Shown here: piece by piece, positions 6,886 through 9,068 of the stretch | Layout: every line of letters starts with the position of its first letter | Position numbering within the stretch: the first letter of the stretch is position 1 | Source of the DNA: Elusimicrobia bacterium RIFOXYB2_FULL_49_7 | GTDB lineage: Bacteria > Fibrobacterota > OXYB2-FULL-49-7 | Length of the DNA: 9,068 bases | Reading direction: 5' to 3' | Assembly: GCA_001800515.1 (NCBI GenBank) | Contig: MGVN01000091.1 | Location: 1,102 to 10,169 of the forward strand | Position numbers and translations under genes: made by a program | The notes under the pieces: model-generated | Database searches by the model: none | What the model was told of the DNA's origin: nothing | The model's input: the letters and a program-made list of their open reading frames with translations, nothing else

Positions 6886-6891
6886 TTGAAC

Positions 6892-7833
6892 TTGGACCAC
6901 TCCGGTCTTTTTGAACGTCTTGCACAAACCCTTCCGGCAACCCTTGATTTTCAGGGCGGTTCGCTTTACGAATTTGTTGAAGACCGTTTTGTGTTCTGTC
7001 TTCCGTTTGCCGGCAAAAACCCTTTTTATGCTGAGGCCATTCGACTGCTTCCGGTCTTTGAAACACGGAACGGTTCCTTTTTCATGGATGCGGAAGCATT
7101 TTGCCCGGGTTGCGGGGGCGGCAGCGTTTTAGGTTGCACACTTTTTTATGGGGGAGAGTTAATCGGCGCAACAGCCCTTTACCGTGAGACCCCATTCACA
7201 GAGGAAGATGAAATGGGGTTGAATGCCACCACAGCATTGACCCTTCTCGAAGTAGAGCGGTGGCGCTATTTTAATGAAAAGGTGGATGAATCTGATTTTG
7301 ATGAGGCCACGGACTTCTTTAATAATCGCGTTTTTCATCGGGCCCTTTTAGCCCGTTTTACAGAATGGAAACGGTATGGCCACGAATTCTCACTGATTTT
7401 CTTCTGCGTGGATCATCTCCGAAAGACCTTTGATCTGGAAGGCGAACCCTCTGCTCTTCAAATCCTGAAAGTGGTTGGACGGGAGATGAAAGGGTTTACC
7501 CGAAAAAGCGACCTGCTTTTCAAACTGGGGCTTGAAGATTTTCTGTTGATTCTCCCGGGCACCAAACTTGAGGCCGCCGTCCTTTTTGCCGGTCGTCTCA
7601 AAGATAAAATCGAAGCAAATAACGTTAAGATAGAGAATGGGAAAAACGTCACTATTTCACTCAGTATGGGGGTCGCTCAAGTCCATGCGGATCTGGAAAG
7701 CCCGACGGCCATGATGCGGCGTCTTGATTCGGCAGTATATGCCTCCAAAAAACGGGGCGGCAGCAAAATCACCTATTTTGATACTGCTATGGAAGAATTA
7801 CGGGATATTTCCGGAGATATGGTCTCATTATAA
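6892..7833 (+). CDS. GAF-like plus degenerate GGDEF-domain protein
   Basis: Probable cytosolic signalling protein; no signal peptide or membrane segment is seen. Residues about 1-120 resemble a GAF domain (ending LGCTLFYGGELIGATALY, PFTEED) and hold C71-x2-C74 and C82. Residues about 150-305 are a GGDEF fold (SLSMGVA, LDSAVYASKKRGGS). The signature is GLEDF (213-217) instead of GG[DE]EF. The first metal Asp of DxD is Cys172 and the usual Lys is Arg177, so diguanylate cyclase activity is unlikely. RKSD (204-207), five residues before GLEDF, matches the RxxD inhibitory site that binds c-di-GMP. An effector role is therefore inferred. I chose TTG at 6892 because AGGAGG (6880-6885) lies six bases upstream. 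The in-frame TTG at 6886 abuts the AGGAGG and would add two residues. It follows hisD by 14 bases, so it is probably in the same operon. Its ligand and target are unknown. Confidence 0.82.
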   Translation: MDHSGLFERLAQTLPATLDFQGGSLYEFVEDRFVFCLPFAGKNPFYAEAIRLLPVFETRNGSFFMDAEAFCPGCGGGSVLGCTLFYGGELIGATALYRETPFTEEDEMGLNATTALTLLEVERWRYFNEKVDESDFDEATDFFNNRVFHRALLARFTEWKRYGHEFSLIFFCVDHLRKTFDLEGEPSALQILKVVGREMKGFTRKSDLLFKLGLEDFLLILPGTKLEAAVLFAGRLKDKIEANNVKIENGKNVTISLSMGVAQVHADLESPTAMMRRLDSAVYASKKRGGSKITYFDTAMEELRDISGDMVSL

Positions 7834-9042
7834 AGGCTGCGATTCGGAACCGGAAAAAAATCGACCATAGAGATCATGGTGCCTGGCTGCGATATCCTGA
7901 ATCAGAAAAGTCGTCTTAAGTTTCTGTTGGCCGGCAGCCCCCATCCCCCCCCACCCTTCCCGATCCTTTAAAAAAGAGCGAAGTTTTTCCCGAATGGCCA
8001 CCGGATCACGTCTAACCAACATTCCCGTTTTACCTGCTTCAACCAATGCCTGCAACGCCGGAATATTTCCCACGAGTATGGGCCTCGCTAAACTCCACGC
8101 TTCCAGAATCGTGACAGGCATAATTTCCCCATCCGAGGGCAAACAGAAGAGATCGCAGGCATCATAGGCATCCGCCTTTTCACAGGCCGAGACATGACCG
8201 AGATAATGAATACCTTGCGAACGCAACCGGGATAAATCCACCGCCACACTGTCTGACGCAGGACCCATGAGCATGAGGGATAACACTTCCCCCTGTTTAC
8301 GAAGAGAAAGCACAGCATCAACCAGTTCTCGATATCCTTTGTGCGGAATCATGCGGCCCACGAAAAGAATCAGCGGGCCCTCCACCGCATACCGTCTGCG
8401 TAGCAGCGGCCCATTGCCACAAATCGGTTCGATTCCGATTCCAATCGTCCTGATGCGTTTCTCCTCTACACCCACTGCGATAAGCGCCTGACGATCTCCT
8501 TCATGCAAAGCAATAACACTGTCCGCCTGATTATACAGCCCGACATCTACCGGACTGTCTCCCCATTGACCGGTATGCATGAACGGCGTGATAATAAAAG
8601 GGCATTTAAGTTTTCGGGCCACACGCAAAGCACACCAGCCCATGCCATTGAAAGTAAAGGAATGAATAATATCCACATTCTGAAAGGCTTTGAGCATACG
8701 CTTTTCATAAACTCTTGCAAAACAGTCCAAAGCCCACTTCCGAAGTTCGTGGCGACCGACCCGGCGCAATCCGGGCAACAGTCGGAGCAGGCAGGGTAAA
8801 AGTCGCATCCTATCGATACCGGTAGGACCCAACAGATAGATATTCTGTTGGTCGTAGTCATAACGACCGGCAGGCGGAGCAAAGACATCATCAATGCCGG
8901 GTTTTTCCGGGGTTCGGCCATCCAGTTGGGCAAGGATGGAGAATGTGTGATGCAGCGAAAGGTACTTCAATAATAAATGCAGAAAATTCTCAATACCGCC
9001 TTCTGCAGGGAGATAACGCCGTGTGACAATACCGATTTTCAT
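7828..9042 (-). CDS. Glycosyltransferase family 4 (GT-B fold)
   Basis: Probable retaining glycosyltransferase that moves a sugar from a nucleotide donor to an acceptor in lipopolysaccharide, exopolysaccharide or glycolipid synthesis, on the cytoplasmic side. It has 404 residues, normal for GT4. The N-terminal domain begins MKIGIVTRRYLPAEGGIENF, with the Gly-rich acceptor-side loop. The C-terminal Glycos_transf_1 domain begins near ILFVGRMIPHKGY, with Lys235 contacting donor phosphate in family members. The EX7E motif is E306-IMPVTIL-E314, with the flanking LPSDGE and LEAWSLARPIL typical of the family. The start ATG (9040-9042) has only a modest AAAGAAG upstream. The 26 bases beyond it hold no visible gene. 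The 3' end overlaps the GGDEF-like gene tail to tail by six bases. Donor and acceptor sugars cannot be told from the sequence. Confidence 0.92.
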   Translation of the reverse strand: MKIGIVTRRYLPAEGGIENFLHLLLKYLSLHHTFSILAQLDGRTPEKPGIDDVFAPPAGRYDYDQQNIYLLGPTGIDRMRLLPCLLRLLPGLRRVGRHELRKWALDCFARVYEKRMLKAFQNVDIIHSFTFNGMGWCALRVARKLKCPFIITPFMHTGQWGDSPVDVGLYNQADSVIALHEGDRQALIAVGVEEKRIRTIGIGIEPICGNGPLLRRRYAVEGPLILFVGRMIPHKGYRELVDAVLSLRKQGEVLSLMLMGPASDSVAVDLSRLRSQGIHYLGHVSACEKADAYDACDLFCLPSDGEIMPVTILEAWSLARPILVGNIPALQALVEAGKTGMLVRRDPVAIREKLRSFLKDREGWGGMGAAGQQKLKTTFLIQDIAARHHDLYGRFFSGSESQPL

Positions 9043-9068
9043 TTGGCTTCTTTCGGTTAATCAGATGA

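Noticed and set aside
6886..6888. TTG 6886 as start of the GGDEF-like gene
   Set aside because: It directly abuts AGGAGG, leaving no spacing. TTG 6892 has six bases of spacing.
1..9068. Phage defence system, mobile element, CRISPR or tRNA
   Set aside because: Both strands were read. All long frames are explained by metabolic, signalling or glycosyltransferase genes, and no transposase, integrase, regularly spaced repeat or cloverleaf was seen.

Overview
The window is a bacterial biosynthetic stretch: seven genes on the + strand, read in one direction, then one gene on the - strand that converges on them. In order: the 3' part of ilvC (ketol-acid reductoisomerase), leuC, leuD, leuB, cimA (citramalate synthase), hisD (histidinol dehydrogenase), a GAF-like plus degenerate GGDEF signalling protein, and, convergent, a GT4-type glycosyltransferase. 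No RNA gene, CRISPR array, insertion sequence or phage gene is visible. The organism cannot be fixed from this sequence. Moderate GC, Shine-Dalgarno sites, a c-di-GMP-type protein and TTCGACAAGCTCAG-type repeats suggest a Gram-negative-type bacterium. A Desulfobacterota-like lineage is a guess, not a demonstration.

Layout. 2-832 ilvC (5' end outside the window); 833-955 a spacer with two REP-like palindromic units in inverted orientation; 956-2242 leuC; 2253-2774 leuD; 2804-3880 leuB; 3881-4016 a second spacer with REP-like repeats; 4017-5597 cimA; 5594-6877 hisD, overlapping cimA by ATGA; 6892-7833 the GAF/GGDEF-like gene; 7828-9042 (-) the glycosyltransferase, whose stop codon lies inside the 3' end of the previous gene.

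How the genes work together. CimA makes citramalate from pyruvate and acetyl-CoA. LeuCD and LeuB can convert it to 2-oxobutyrate, and IlvC serves isoleucine, valine and leucine synthesis. The cluster therefore encodes much of branched-chain amino acid synthesis, including a threonine-independent entry to isoleucine. No leuA, ilvB, ilvN or ilvD lies in the window. hisD adds a histidine step by tight translational coupling to cimA.

Two things deserve attention. First, leuB carries an in-frame amber codon (TAG, 3134-3136, codon 111). The frame continues intact past it and all recognisable catalytic residues lie downstream. This is a recent nonsense mutation, a sequencing error, or amber recoding such as pyrrolysine. 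Second, the GGDEF-like protein has lost its cyclase metal-site residues (GLEDF in place of GGDEF, Cys in place of the first Asp) but keeps an RxxD c-di-GMP inhibitory-site motif at the right spacing. That suggests a nucleotide-sensing effector rather than an enzyme, sitting at the end of an amino acid operon.
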